Source of the DNA: an uncultured Lachnospiraceae bacterium
GTDB taxonomy: Bacteria > Bacillota > Clostridia > Lachnospirales > Lachnospiraceae
Direction of reading: 5' to 3'
NCBI GenBank assembly: GCA_910577065.1
Contig: CAJTLD010000108.1
Span: 1-8,914, forward strand
DNA length: 8,914 nt
The notes under the pieces were generated by a model that did not search any database, was not told where the DNA came from, and saw only the letters and a program-made list of their open reading frames with translations. A program made the position numbers and the translations under genes. Positions 1 to 7,060 of this stretch are shown in pieces (position 1 is the stretch's first letter; the number at the start of each line of letters is the position of its first letter).

Positions 1-555
1 TCCTCTGGCGCTTTTGTTTAAATCCGCCCACAGGAAATACTGCTTTTTCTGATCGAGATAATACAGACGGCTTTTTGCCGCCGGGTTATGAGGAAGTACC
101 TGACAGAACTTTCTGGCATTGGAAAACGAAACAAAAGTCAGCAGGTAAGCATAACCTTCCCTGTCCCCTTCAATTATCTCTTCCTTTTGCTGGCCGCCGG
201 CCTCTTTTAAAATGTCGTCTTTGACATCCGGCTGCGCTTCCACAGCCTCTTTTTCTGTAGAAGATCCGAACATATTACGGATATGCTCTAATATTTCCGC
301 ACTGCTGACATGGCTTTCCGAAAATGTCAGCACAATTTCATCCTCTGACATAATTGCTGCCTGGATGGACATCATGTTGCCGGTTGCCTTAAATCCCACT
401 TCATCCTCAGCAATCCGAATCAGCTTTTCTAAAAATTCTCTGGCATTGGGGGTATTTGCAAAAAAATCATCCAATTCAATGCCATTTTGTTCCAAATCGT
501 CCTGCGTTAAGGTGCAGCGCAGAGAACCATTTTCCATTTTCTCAAACTTCATCAT
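1..555 (-). CDS. mecA: MecA-family ClpC adaptor protein (partial, C-terminus off window)
   Basis: MecA proteins deliver substrates to the ClpC-ClpP protease in the cytoplasm and, in Bacillus, repress competence by targeting ComK. The visible 185 residues start MMKFEKMENGSLRCTLTQDD, which matches the family N-terminus with its 'RCTLT..DL...GI.L..F..NT..ARE' pattern (residues about 13-40), followed by 'ED.VGFKATG' (51-59). A Glu/Lys/Asp-rich linker spans about 98-133, and the C-terminal ClpC-binding domain begins with YAYLLTFVSFSNARKFC (135-151). Family members are about 220-250 aa, so some 40-60 residues lie beyond the window. Two ATGs are adjacent. The first is preceded at 8 nt by AAGGA, while the second aligns better with the family start. 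The gene lies 31 bp behind the pyrophosphatase with no terminator between, so cotranscription is likely. Whether ComK is the target here is unknown. Many Clostridia appear to keep MecA without obvious competence. Confidence 0.88.
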   Translation of the reverse strand, partial: MMKFEKMENGSLRCTLTQDDLEQNGIELDDFFANTPNAREFLEKLIRIAEDEVGFKATGNMMSIQAAIMSEDEIVLTFSESHVSSAEILEHIRNMFGSSTEKEAVEAQPDVKDDILKEAGGQQKEEIIEGDREGYAYLLTFVSFSNARKFCQVLPHNPAAKSRLYYLDQKKQYFLWADLNKSARG

Positions 556-586
556 GTATCACATCCTTACTTATATCCCCTGTTGA

Positions 587-2239
587 CTACTCCTGCATCG
601 CTGCCATAAGCGCAGGTATCAGCTGTTTCTTTCTGGATACTACGCCCCTTAAAAAATAGCCGTTTTCTTCTTTGGCAGAAGAAAAAGCCTCTTTTAAGAT
701 TGGTTCCGCGTCTTCGCCGGCACAAAGCAATAGGGTAGATTCTTCTAAAATATCGGTCAGCATCACAAATACCATATCGAGCCTGTGCGCATTTAAGGCG
801 CCCGGAAGAAACGTCTTTAGCTTTATACGCACCGTTTCAAGCTCTTCTTTGCTCATTGCGCTCAGCTGCGCCACGCCAAATTCGTATTTTCCAATCGTAA
901 ACGTTTTAAAATCCTGATAAAAAATCTCTTCCGCTGTTTTGCGGTTGAAATCGCTGCCCGCCTGGAACATATTCTTTGCAAGTAATTCAATTTCAATTCC
1001 GGCAATAATCGCCAGATCTTCAGCCGCCGCCCGATCTGTTTTCGTACAAGTAGGCGAACGGAACATTAACGTATCTGAGATAATTGCCGCGCATAAAATC
1101 CCTGCGATATCCTCCGGAACGGCAATATTATGCTCCTGGTACATCTGGTAAATAATCGTCGATGTGCATCCTAACGGCTGGTTCCGGAAAAACACCGGAG
1201 AAATCGTCTCTAAGCTTCCCAGCCTGTGATGGTCAATAATTTCCAATATTTCTGCGCCGTCAAATCCGTCCACGGCCTGTGTTTTTTCATTGTGGTCAAC
1301 AAGAATGATTTTCTTTTTCTGGGTATTTAACAGATATCGTCTGGAAATCATACCTATATAATGGTTTTCTTCATCCACAATCGGGAAATCCCGGTGGCGT
1401 ACCTTTGACATGACGTCCCTGACATCTTCCACATAGTCCTCAATGTGAAATTGTATCAGCTTTTCTTTGGTCATAAAATGTTTGATTGGAATGCTTTGGT
1501 TTATCAGCCTTGCCGCCGTAAAAATATCATACGGCGTCCCAATCACAACGCAGTCGCGTTTATCCGCAAAACGGATGATTTCTTCGCTGACTGTAAATCC
1601 GGAACAGACTACTATGCAGCTTGCGTTGTGCTCTATGGCCTGCATCTGGGAATCGTAGTGATCCCCTAAGATCACAAGATCGTCCCGGCTCATAAAGCTT
1701 TCTTCCCAGTCATAGCCAAACGACGCTACAACGACTTTGCCCCTTACAAAATAAGCGTGCTCGTTTCCCGCCAGTATGCTGCCGCCCAGGGTTTCCGCAA
1801 TATTCTTATAAGGCGTTTTGGCTGCCGCAAGAATCTGGTTATCGTAAACGTCCATATAAGAGGTTGCGATATCCCTTGTCACAATCAGGCCGCGGAGGCA
1901 GCCGGTTGCATTGGTGACGGCCAGCGTAACAACATTTTGCATATTCATCAGTTCCCATGCACGCTTCATGGATATCGTCTCATTCACGCCCGCCGTACGC
2001 CGGAACGAAATATCTTTGATCTGGGCCCCGACGTCGGTTACCAGTTCCGGCTCTTCCATGCGGAAATAATCCAGCACATACCGGGTCTCTTCGCTGATGC
2101 TCCCGGCGCGTTTGGGTTCATGGCGGATATCGCTGATTTTATTTTTCAAATCCGCATATGCAATCGCCGCACAGATAGAATCCGTATCCGGGTTTTTATG
2201 CCCGATAATCCAAACTTTTTTTTCCTGGTTTAAACTCAT
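587..2239 (-). CDS. ppaC: Manganese-dependent family II inorganic pyrophosphatase with CBS-DRTGG-CBS regulatory insert
   Basis: This enzyme hydrolyses pyrophosphate to phosphate in the cytoplasm, pulling biosynthetic reactions forward. The 550-aa protein has the DHH-family catalytic core split by a long insert. Motif I is GHKNPDTDS (13-21; metal ligands H14, D18, D20). After the insert come VDHNE (314-318), IDHH (335-338) and SDT (388-390). The C-terminal DHHA2 domain ends with SRKKQ (535-539), the substrate-binding Arg-Lys motif. The insert carries a first CBS domain (about 72-127), a DRTGG-like domain (about 140-245) and a second CBS domain (about 250-305). Plain family II enzymes are about 310 aa, so the extra 240 residues are this insert. 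In studied clostridial CBS-PPases the insert confers inhibition by AMP/ADP and activation by ATP or diadenosine polyphosphates; the same is inferred here. The start is supported by GAGGTAGGGG just upstream of the ATG. Confidence 0.95.
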   Translation of the reverse strand: MSLNQEKKVWIIGHKNPDTDSICAAIAYADLKNKISDIRHEPKRAGSISEETRYVLDYFRMEEPELVTDVGAQIKDISFRRTAGVNETISMKRAWELMNMQNVVTLAVTNATGCLRGLIVTRDIATSYMDVYDNQILAAAKTPYKNIAETLGGSILAGNEHAYFVRGKVVVASFGYDWEESFMSRDDLVILGDHYDSQMQAIEHNASCIVVCSGFTVSEEIIRFADKRDCVVIGTPYDIFTAARLINQSIPIKHFMTKEKLIQFHIEDYVEDVRDVMSKVRHRDFPIVDEENHYIGMISRRYLLNTQKKKIILVDHNEKTQAVDGFDGAEILEIIDHHRLGSLETISPVFFRNQPLGCTSTIIYQMYQEHNIAVPEDIAGILCAAIISDTLMFRSPTCTKTDRAAAEDLAIIAGIEIELLAKNMFQAGSDFNRKTAEEIFYQDFKTFTIGKYEFGVAQLSAMSKEELETVRIKLKTFLPGALNAHRLDMVFVMLTDILEESTLLLCAGEDAEPILKEAFSSAKEENGYFLRGVVSRKKQLIPALMAAMQE

Positions 2240-2302
2240 GCCCCTACCTCGCTATCTCTCGTCCTTATCTGCAGTCAGTACAGCCGCCCGGCCGTTTCAT
2301 AC

Positions 2303-2331
2303 GTTATATATATTCCAAAATCACCGGAAAG
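2303..2331 (-). promoter_or_regulatory. Weak candidate promoter for the pyrophosphatase-mecA pair
   Basis: The 99-bp gap between the coiled-coil gene and the pyrophosphatase contains TATAAC (2303-2308) as a possible -10. It sits 17 bp from a poor -35, CTTTCC (2326-2331). A 6-bp hairpin, ACGGCC-GGGC-GGCTGT (2280-2295), lies just downstream but has no T-run, so it is not a rho-independent terminator. Readthrough from the upstream gene remains possible. Confidence 0.22.
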
Positions 2332-2338
2332 TTTCCTG

Positions 2339-3028
2339 TCAAATCAGGCCCATAGCAAAGAGGATAACTGCCGCTGTGCCCGCTAAGTTCAGTAAAGCAA
2401 GCACTGTAATCACTTTTACCGTATTTTTCATCGGCTCAAGCTGCGCAACCTGTTCTTTAACGGCATCTAACTTCCGGTCAGATTCTTCAATCAAAGTCTG
2501 CATATTGCGGTAACATTTCACATCTTCATTATGTACTTTCTCGCAGATTTCATCCCGAATCTTTTCAAATTTACCGTTTAAGCCGTTTACGGTTTCCGTC
2601 AGTTTTTCGTTTTGTTCGGCTATCATAGCCCGGACTTCTTCGTTTTGTTCGGCACAGTTTACGGCATTTTCCGCAAGGCGCTCGGCAAAGGTTTCATTCA
2701 GTTCGTTTAACCTTGCGTCAACCTTTGAAACCAGAACGCTAATCTGTTCCCCGACGCCAGAAACCATACGTTCCGCCGCGTCACGGCGTTTTTCTATCAT
2801 ATCCGAAAGTTCTTTTGCCGTCTCTTCCCGTTCTGTTACAACTTCGTGCAGCTCCTGCACCCTATTGGCTTTCGTTGCCAGCAGTCCGTGGAGCTGCTTT
2901 GCTTTTTCCCTAAATTCATCGATCTGGCTTAATAAAAAATCCTCTTTTTCCACGTTTTTATTTGTCCTTTCCCGTTCTGTTTTTCGGCGGCCTGCAAACT
3001 TCTTAAATTTTAAAAGCCCATTTCCCAT
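2339..3028 (-). CDS. Unrecognised coiled-coil protein with C-terminal membrane anchor
   Basis: I do not recognise a family. The 229-aa protein starts with a short strongly basic segment (residues 1-26, rich in Lys and Arg), then a long charged, heptad/hendecad-like helical region (about 28-200). A single hydrophobic segment at the extreme C-terminus (about 203-229, including VITVLALLNLAGTAAVILF) has no tail after it. No signal peptide is visible, so the likely topology is cytoplasmic coiled coil with a tail anchor. An AEQNE motif recurs exactly 11 residues apart (126-130 and 137-141). It is mirrored in the DNA by a 15-bp repeat 33 bp apart (2606-2620 and 2639-2653), which suggests local duplication. 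Three cysteines (125, 162, 172) lie in the coil. The start is supported by AGGGGG 8 nt upstream. The gene has its own strong promoter and lies behind the kinase terminator, so it is not part of the two-component operon. A structural or scaffolding role is conceivable but not shown. Confidence 0.82.
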   Translation of the reverse strand: MGNGLLKFKKFAGRRKTERERTNKNVEKEDFLLSQIDEFREKAKQLHGLLATKANRVQELHEVVTEREETAKELSDMIEKRRDAAERMVSGVGEQISVLVSKVDARLNELNETFAERLAENAVNCAEQNEEVRAMIAEQNEKLTETVNGLNGKFEKIRDEICEKVHNEDVKCYRNMQTLIEESDRKLDAVKEQVAQLEPMKNTVKVITVLALLNLAGTAAVILFAMGLI

Positions 3029-3083
3029 AATCTTTTCCCCCTATAGTCCGCCTGTATGCTGATAATCTGTTTACCCATTACTG

Positions 3084-3112
3084 ATTTTAGCATTATCGCA
3101 AAAGCTTGTAAA
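3084..3112 (-). promoter_or_regulatory. Sigma-A promoter of the coiled-coil protein gene
   Basis: On the minus strand TTTACA (3107-3112) and TAAAAT (3084-3089) are separated by exactly 17 bp. A TGC directly before the -10 gives an extended -10. The predicted transcript start near 3077 leaves a leader of about 49 nt that contains the AGGGGG ribosome binding site. The promoter lies about 50 bp downstream of the kinase terminator, so it starts a new transcription unit. Confidence 0.75.
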
Positions 3113-3162
3113 GAGTTTTGCGGCAGTTCTGCCTGAAAGAAGGGCTTAACGGGGATAAAAGT

Positions 3163-3205
3163 AAAAAAAGCCGCAAAACCTTTGTCTCCAAAGCGTCTGC
3201 AGCTT
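3163..3205 (-). terminator. Rho-independent terminator of the two-component operon
   Basis: Beginning about 20 nt after the kinase stop codon, the minus strand reads an outer stem AAGCTGCAGA pairing with TTTTGCGGCTT (with G-U pairs). An internal loop follows, then an inner stem CTTTG/CAAAG closed by a GAGA tetraloop (3180-3193). Seven T residues follow (3163-3169). Position and structure fit termination of the regulator-kinase transcript. Confidence 0.85.
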
Positions 3206-3225
3206 CTTTTACCATGTATACCAAC

Positions 3226-5646
3226 TTATCCTTCTATGACTGGGAACGTAATCACTACCTTAAACAAATCTCCGTCCACAACCAGTTCAAATTCCCCGTG
3301 CATCAGTTCCGTCAGGCTTTTTGCAATCGAAAGCCCAAGCCCGTTGCCTTCCGTATTTCGGGAACTGTCCCCCCGCACAAAACGCTTCATCAGTTCTTCA
3401 CTGTCAATATTAAGCGCATACTTTGAAATGTTGCGGAAAATAATCCTTCCCTGCTGTTCCTTTTTTTCCATATTTACATATGCCCGGGTAGCCGGCTGGG
3501 CATATTTGCAGATATTATTCATCAGATTGTCAAAAATGCGCCACAAATGCCTGGGATCGGCGGAAATAATAACCGGCTCCTCATTGCCCTTTACAATCAG
3601 TTCAACCTGGTTTGACTTTAATTTCTCCTCAAATTCCCCGATGGTCTGCGTCAGCATTACCTGCGCGTCGCAGTCCTCCCATGCAACAGACAGGCTTCCG
3701 GTAGAAGCCTTAGACGCTTCCATCAAATCCTCGATCAATTTTTTCAACCGCGTGGACTGGCGGCTTAATACTGCTATATACTCCTGTACGGCCGGATTTT
3801 CGATCTCTTCTTTTTCGAGCAAATCCACATAATTAATAATGGAAGTCAACGGCGTCTTAATGTCATGGCTTACATTTGTAATCAGTTCTGTCTGGAACCG
3901 TTCGCTTTTCAGCTGTTCGGCTACGGCGCTGTGGATGCCTTCCCGGATATGGTTTAGATTGTCGCCATGCGCCTTTAAATCCCAGAACATACGGCTTGTA
4001 TCAATACGGCTGTCCATTTCTCCGTTGGAAAGCTTTTCCCCGGCCTGCTGCAGTTTTTTCATCTGCAGCAAACAGACGGTAAGGAACGCATACAAAACCA
4101 GCTTTTCTAAAAACCAAAGCCTTACCCGGGCGCCTGGGGCGTAAGCCGTAGCAGAAAGCCCCAAAAACTCCAAAACCGCAAGGAGCGCCATCAGTCCCCA
4201 TGCCTTCCATATCATTGGAAACGCCTGCTGCAGCTTTGCGGCGCTTCTGCGCAGAAAACCGCATAACTTCGTACAGATACGCCAGCAAAGGGTATTTTTC
4301 CACCATTTTCCCAGTTTCAGCCGTATTGCGACATCCATACAACATACAAGCGCCAAAATTTCTGCAAAAAGCGCCAGAAACATCCCTGCCCAGATTGAAA
4401 TCTTAATATCTCGGATTACCTTGATACAGTATGCCTCTGTTAAAAGCATCCCCCAAAACAAGCCTGCTGCAAGCGCCGCAAACACATCCAACGGCATTTT
4501 TTCCAGCCAGCCGGCCGTAACTTCAGAAGACGCCTTATGTCCCGCCCCTGTCATCCATACGCCAAAAGAACCGAAAAACAAAATACCGCAAACAAGCAGG
4601 ACGGCAAACGCCGTGTACCTCATTGAAAAAAAGAACTGTATCAGGGCTCTGGACTGGACAAAAAAGTCCTGTTTCTGCCAGTTGCCGATTTTTCCAAGCA
4701 GGCTTTGATGAAAATAATCCCCGTCCGTGTCCAGCGGCTCGTTTACATAAGAAAGGACATAATAAGGTACGGTATCTTTGATATTCCCCGTATACGTTGT
4801 AATATATCCGTTCTCAAGCATGAAATCCAGATAATTGGAATCATCCATATCGTCCGATACAACCGTCCCATATTCCGAAATATCTCTTTGCTGCACAATC
4901 ACAACATCCGCCAGATACCAGGTCTGCCCGTTCATATAAATCTGATCGCTGCCGTTTACCCAGAAATATTCCATTTGCCCGTCCGGAAGTTCTTTTGACG
5001 CAATCGGATCGGCGTATATCTGCTCCTGCCCTTCTTCCCAGGAATATACCCCCTGCCATTCTGCCGGCTCCCCTGAATCTGAATAACCCGGGATTTGCAC
5101 ATAAGGCGTAACCGGATAAATCATATTGCCTGCTTTGCAGTAAAATTTCCTGGTATCCCTGGTATAAAAACACAGCTCAACCGCTTCTTTATACGTATTA
5201 TATTCTCCTTCGCTGTTATAAATATAAAAACTGTCAAACAGGGAATTTCCGGCGCGTATGTTTGTGTTGTCCCCTAAGCTGTAGGAGTGGATATACAGCA
5301 TGTCTTTTGATACGTCCTGATCAAAATGATATACCTCATAAAGCCTTTTATCGTTCAGGTCCAGTTCATCTATTTTGTCTGTTTGCAGAACCCCGTAACA
5401 AAAATTGGTGTCTTTTAAAGAATCTTGCCCAAAATCTTCTTCAAAGCCCGCAGCCGCCCGGATGGAATATTTATTGCAAATGCTGCTCTTTGCCTCTTCC
5501 CAGACTTCCTGTTCACTTTTGCTGTAGATTCCTTTGGAATGTCCCGCTATTATGAACAGGACAGAACCTGCCATCAGATTGAAGCTGACTATGCACAGAA
5601 TCATAGCGCAAATTTTTACCCATCTTTTATAACAAAACCGCATCAT
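3226..5646 (-). CDS. Membrane sensor histidine kinase, large ectodomain and six predicted membrane segments
   Basis: This is the sensor partner of the adjacent response regulator. It autophosphorylates and passes phosphate to the regulator. Layout of the 806 residues: membrane segment about 11-34; predicted extracytoplasmic domain about 35-343; membrane segments about 344-364, 386-406, 415-438, 480-502 and 508-528; a linker rich in charged residues (529-585); then the HisKA domain with NVSHDIKTPL (591-600), phosphoacceptor H594. The ATPase domain shows the N box FDNLMNN (705-711), the F-box region RFVRGDSSRN (755-764) and G2 box GNGLGL (767-772). The usual DxGxG of the G1 box is replaced by RNISKYALNID (738-748). 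The ATG overlaps the regulator stop (ATGA), with GGAGG at 5657-5661 inside the regulator's 3' end, so translation is coupled. The ligand is unknown; the ectodomain matches no family I can name. It is VanS-like in its kinase core only. Confidence 0.93.
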   Translation of the reverse strand: MMRFCYKRWVKICAMILCIVSFNLMAGSVLFIIAGHSKGIYSKSEQEVWEEAKSSICNKYSIRAAAGFEEDFGQDSLKDTNFCYGVLQTDKIDELDLNDKRLYEVYHFDQDVSKDMLYIHSYSLGDNTNIRAGNSLFDSFYIYNSEGEYNTYKEAVELCFYTRDTRKFYCKAGNMIYPVTPYVQIPGYSDSGEPAEWQGVYSWEEGQEQIYADPIASKELPDGQMEYFWVNGSDQIYMNGQTWYLADVVIVQQRDISEYGTVVSDDMDDSNYLDFMLENGYITTYTGNIKDTVPYYVLSYVNEPLDTDGDYFHQSLLGKIGNWQKQDFFVQSRALIQFFFSMRYTAFAVLLVCGILFFGSFGVWMTGAGHKASSEVTAGWLEKMPLDVFAALAAGLFWGMLLTEAYCIKVIRDIKISIWAGMFLALFAEILALVCCMDVAIRLKLGKWWKNTLCWRICTKLCGFLRRSAAKLQQAFPMIWKAWGLMALLAVLEFLGLSATAYAPGARVRLWFLEKLVLYAFLTVCLLQMKKLQQAGEKLSNGEMDSRIDTSRMFWDLKAHGDNLNHIREGIHSAVAEQLKSERFQTELITNVSHDIKTPLTSIINYVDLLEKEEIENPAVQEYIAVLSRQSTRLKKLIEDLMEASKASTGSLSVAWEDCDAQVMLTQTIGEFEEKLKSNQVELIVKGNEEPVIISADPRHLWRIFDNLMNNICKYAQPATRAYVNMEKKEQQGRIIFRNISKYALNIDSEELMKRFVRGDSSRNTEGNGLGLSIAKSLTELMHGEFELVVDGDLFKVVITFPVIEG

Positions 5647-6338
5647 CCGTTATCATCCTCCATTTTATACCCCCTGCCCCAAACGACTTTTAAATAGCGC
5701 GGGTTTGCAGGGTCGTACTCTAATTTTTCGCGGAGGTGCCGGATATGTACCGCAACCGTATTTTCTGTGCCGAACGCTACGTCCTTCCAAACCTGCTGGT
5801 AAATCTGTGCCGGTGAAAAGACTTGCCCTTTGTGTTCGAGCAGCAACTTTAAAATGTCATATTCTGTACGGGTCAACGACACGACGTCCCCGTCAAGCGT
5901 TACTTCCTTGGCTTTATCATCCACCTCAATCCCTCCGATGGAAAGCACATCTTCTTTTATCGCGCCGCCGCCAAGCTTCATATAGCGTCGGAGCTGTGAT
6001 TTTACCCTTGCCTGCAGTTCCACCGGGTTAAAGGGTTTTGTAACATAGTCGTCGGCGCCTACGGTAAGCCCAAGCACTTTGTCTATATCCTCGCTTTTCG
6101 CAGTCAGCAGGATTACAGGAACGTTGCTGATTTCCCGTATTTTCACCATGGCGGTAATACCGTCCATAACCGGCATCATAATATCCATCAAAACTAAATG
6201 GATTTCTTTATCCCTTATGGCGCAAACCGCTTCCTGGCCGTTATACGCTTCCACCACTTCATAACCGTCGCTTGAAAGGTAAATCTGCAATGCAGATACA
6301 ATATCTTTTTCGTCGTCACATACTAATATACGATACAT
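5643..6338 (-). CDS. OmpR/VanR-type response regulator
   Basis: This is a DNA-binding transcriptional regulator activated by phosphorylation from the overlapping sensor kinase. Numbered from the start chosen here (231 aa), the receiver domain spans 1-115: acidic pocket D8-D9, phosphoacceptor D52 in MDIMMP, T79 in LLTA and K101 in TKPF. The winged-helix domain spans about 131-228, with recognition helix around NTVAVHIRHLREKLE (193-207) and the C-terminal hairpin WGRGYKM (220-226). An in-frame ATG lies 30 nt upstream, at 6368, but it has no ribosome binding site. The ATG at 6338 has GGAGGA at 6343-6348 and gives the family-typical start MYRILVCDDE, so I use it. The stop overlaps the kinase start. 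Direct repeats at 6416-6443 suggest autoregulation. The target regulon is unknown. Confidence 0.95.
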   Translation of the reverse strand: MYRILVCDDEKDIVSALQIYLSSDGYEVVEAYNGQEAVCAIRDKEIHLVLMDIMMPVMDGITAMVKIREISNVPVILLTAKSEDIDKVLGLTVGADDYVTKPFNPVELQARVKSQLRRYMKLGGGAIKEDVLSIGGIEVDDKAKEVTLDGDVVSLTRTEYDILKLLLEHKGQVFSPAQIYQQVWKDVAFGTENTVAVHIRHLREKLEYDPANPRYLKVVWGRGYKMEDDNG

Positions 6339-6384
6339 AGCTTCCTCCATTTGTTTATGATATATCATGGGTTTATTGTAGCGA

Positions 6385-6411
6385 ATTATTTATGAATTAA
6401 AAAGCTGGCAA
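6385..6411 (-). promoter_or_regulatory. Candidate promoter of the two-component operon
   Basis: TTGCCA (6406-6411) is a good -35, but the best paired -10, AATAAT (6385-6390), is only 15 bp away. An alternative -10, TACAAT (6375-6380), has a poor -35 (TTTTTA, 6398-6403) at 17 bp. Either choice places the direct repeats at 6416-6443 just upstream of the -35. That arrangement is usual for promoters that need an OmpR-type activator. Confidence 0.45.
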
Positions 6412-6415
6412 GTAT

Positions 6416-6443
6416 TTAAGATTTTCTTAAGATGAAATAAGAT
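6416..6443 (-). promoter_or_regulatory. Candidate OmpR-type operator: three direct repeats
   Basis: Read on the plus strand, TTAAGAT occurs at 6416-6422 and 6427-6433, with ATAAGAT at 6437-6443. The start-to-start distances are 11 and 10 bp, about one helical turn each. Paired direct repeats at this spacing are the usual binding site of OmpR-family regulators, and the TTAAG core resembles the streptococcal CiaR site. The position directly upstream of the regulator's promoter suggests autoregulation (inference). Confidence 0.55.
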
Positions 6444-6474
6444 GAAAGCCTATAAAATGGGCATTTCCATCGTA

Positions 6475-6495
6475 TTGTTACTAATTTGTTACTAA
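6475..6495 (+). repeat. Tandem direct repeat TTGTTACTAA, 11-bp period
   Basis: TTGTTACTAA is present perfectly at 6475-6484 and 6486-6495, separated by one T. It lies in non-coding DNA between the hicB terminator and the response-regulator promoter, about 32 bp upstream of the other repeat set. It could be a second regulator site or a relic of an insertion. The rest of the gap (6496-6581) shows nothing I can assign. Confidence 0.6.
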
Positions 6496-6581
6496 CCACT
6501 AAGTTTTTACAAGCCCTTTTGGAGCCTAAAATAACTTTATTGTACCCCAAAAAGAAATACCGTCATTTAATGCCAATATCT

Positions 6582-6614
6582 AAAAAGGCAATAGATTTTT
6601 TCTACTGCCTTTTT
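6582..6614 (-). terminator. Rho-independent terminator of hicAB
   Basis: Thirteen nt after the hicB stop, a 14-bp stem forms from AAAAAGGCAGTAGA and TCTATTGCCTTTTT (one G-U pair) around an A5 loop on the minus strand. The 3' arm ends in T5. The stem is nearly symmetrical, so it could also act on plus-strand transcripts, but no gene points into it from that side. Confidence 0.85.
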
Positions 6615-6627
6615 CTCTCACTTACAC

Positions 6628-7026
6628 TTATCTGCTTTGAATTTTCAACTCACTTTTGAGTGCTGCCGTCAGGATTGCAGAAAAATTCACCCCCGCCTTT
6701 TCAGCTTCAAAATTCAACCATGACGGTATTGTGCAATTTTTCTTGACCGCCCTCATATCGTTCTTTCTGCGATACTCCCCAAAATCCACATCCACAAGCG
6801 TCACAATATCCACCGCCGAATCAGCCTTTACCGCTGATACTACTGTTGGTTCTGGTAAAGGCTCTCCATCATCTTCCATATCAATTCCAACAACCCCTAT
6901 TGCATCCCTTGCCATTTCGATTGCATCGGCAATATCTGTGCCTTGTGTATTGATTTCAAAATCCGGCACATATGCCACAATAAATTTTTCTCCCTGGGAC
7001 AGAATAACTGGATATGCTTTTTTCAT
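6628..7026 (-). CDS. hicB: HicB-family antitoxin with C-terminal DNA-binding (RHH-like) domain
   Basis: HicB antitoxins bind and block the HicA ribonuclease and repress their own operon. The 132-aa protein has the N-terminal HicB fold: KKAYPVILSQGEKFIVAYVPDF (about 2-23), then TQGTDIADAIEMARDAIG (27-44), a degenerate RNase H-like domain. A C-terminal segment NCTIPSWLNFEAEKAGVNFSAILTAALKSEL (about 97-127) has the strand-helix-helix pattern of a ribbon-helix-helix domain; the alternative in the family is a helix-turn-helix. The start has a strong AAGGAGG (7035-7041). It lies 53 bp downstream of hicA rather than overlapping it. That gap holds TATAAT (7057-7062) and a palindrome, so independent antitoxin expression is possible. 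A terminator follows the gene directly. Confidence 0.9.
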   Translation of the reverse strand: MKKAYPVILSQGEKFIVAYVPDFEINTQGTDIADAIEMARDAIGVVGIDMEDDGEPLPEPTVVSAVKADSAVDIVTLVDVDFGEYRRKNDMRAVKKNCTIPSWLNFEAEKAGVNFSAILTAALKSELKIQSR

Positions 7027-7060
7027 TCTGCTAACCTCCTTAACATGACTTTATATATTA

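Noticed and set aside
212..586. 124-codon plus-strand open frame
   Set aside because: It is antisense to mecA, whose family motifs are clear, and its composition fits a shadow frame.
1757..2233. 158-codon open frame on the plus strand
   Set aside because: It lies fully opposite the well-supported pyrophosphatase, has no recognisable motif and looks like a translation of its reverse complement.
2280..2295. Hairpin between the coiled-coil gene and the pyrophosphatase as a terminator
   Set aside because: The 6-bp stem is not followed by a T-run on the minus strand, so rho-independent termination is not supported.
4001..4345. 114-codon open frame on the minus strand
   Set aside because: It is in an alternative frame inside the sensor kinase, has no ribosome binding site and no family resemblance.
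6339..6368. Upstream ATG for the response regulator (10 extra residues)
   Set aside because: There is no ribosome binding site before it, whereas GGAGGA precedes the ATG at 6338, which matches the family start.
6451..6456. Plus-strand TATAAA as a promoter facing hicB
   Set aside because: There is no good -35 at proper distance and no plus-strand gene downstream; an antisense RNA cannot be excluded but is unsupported.
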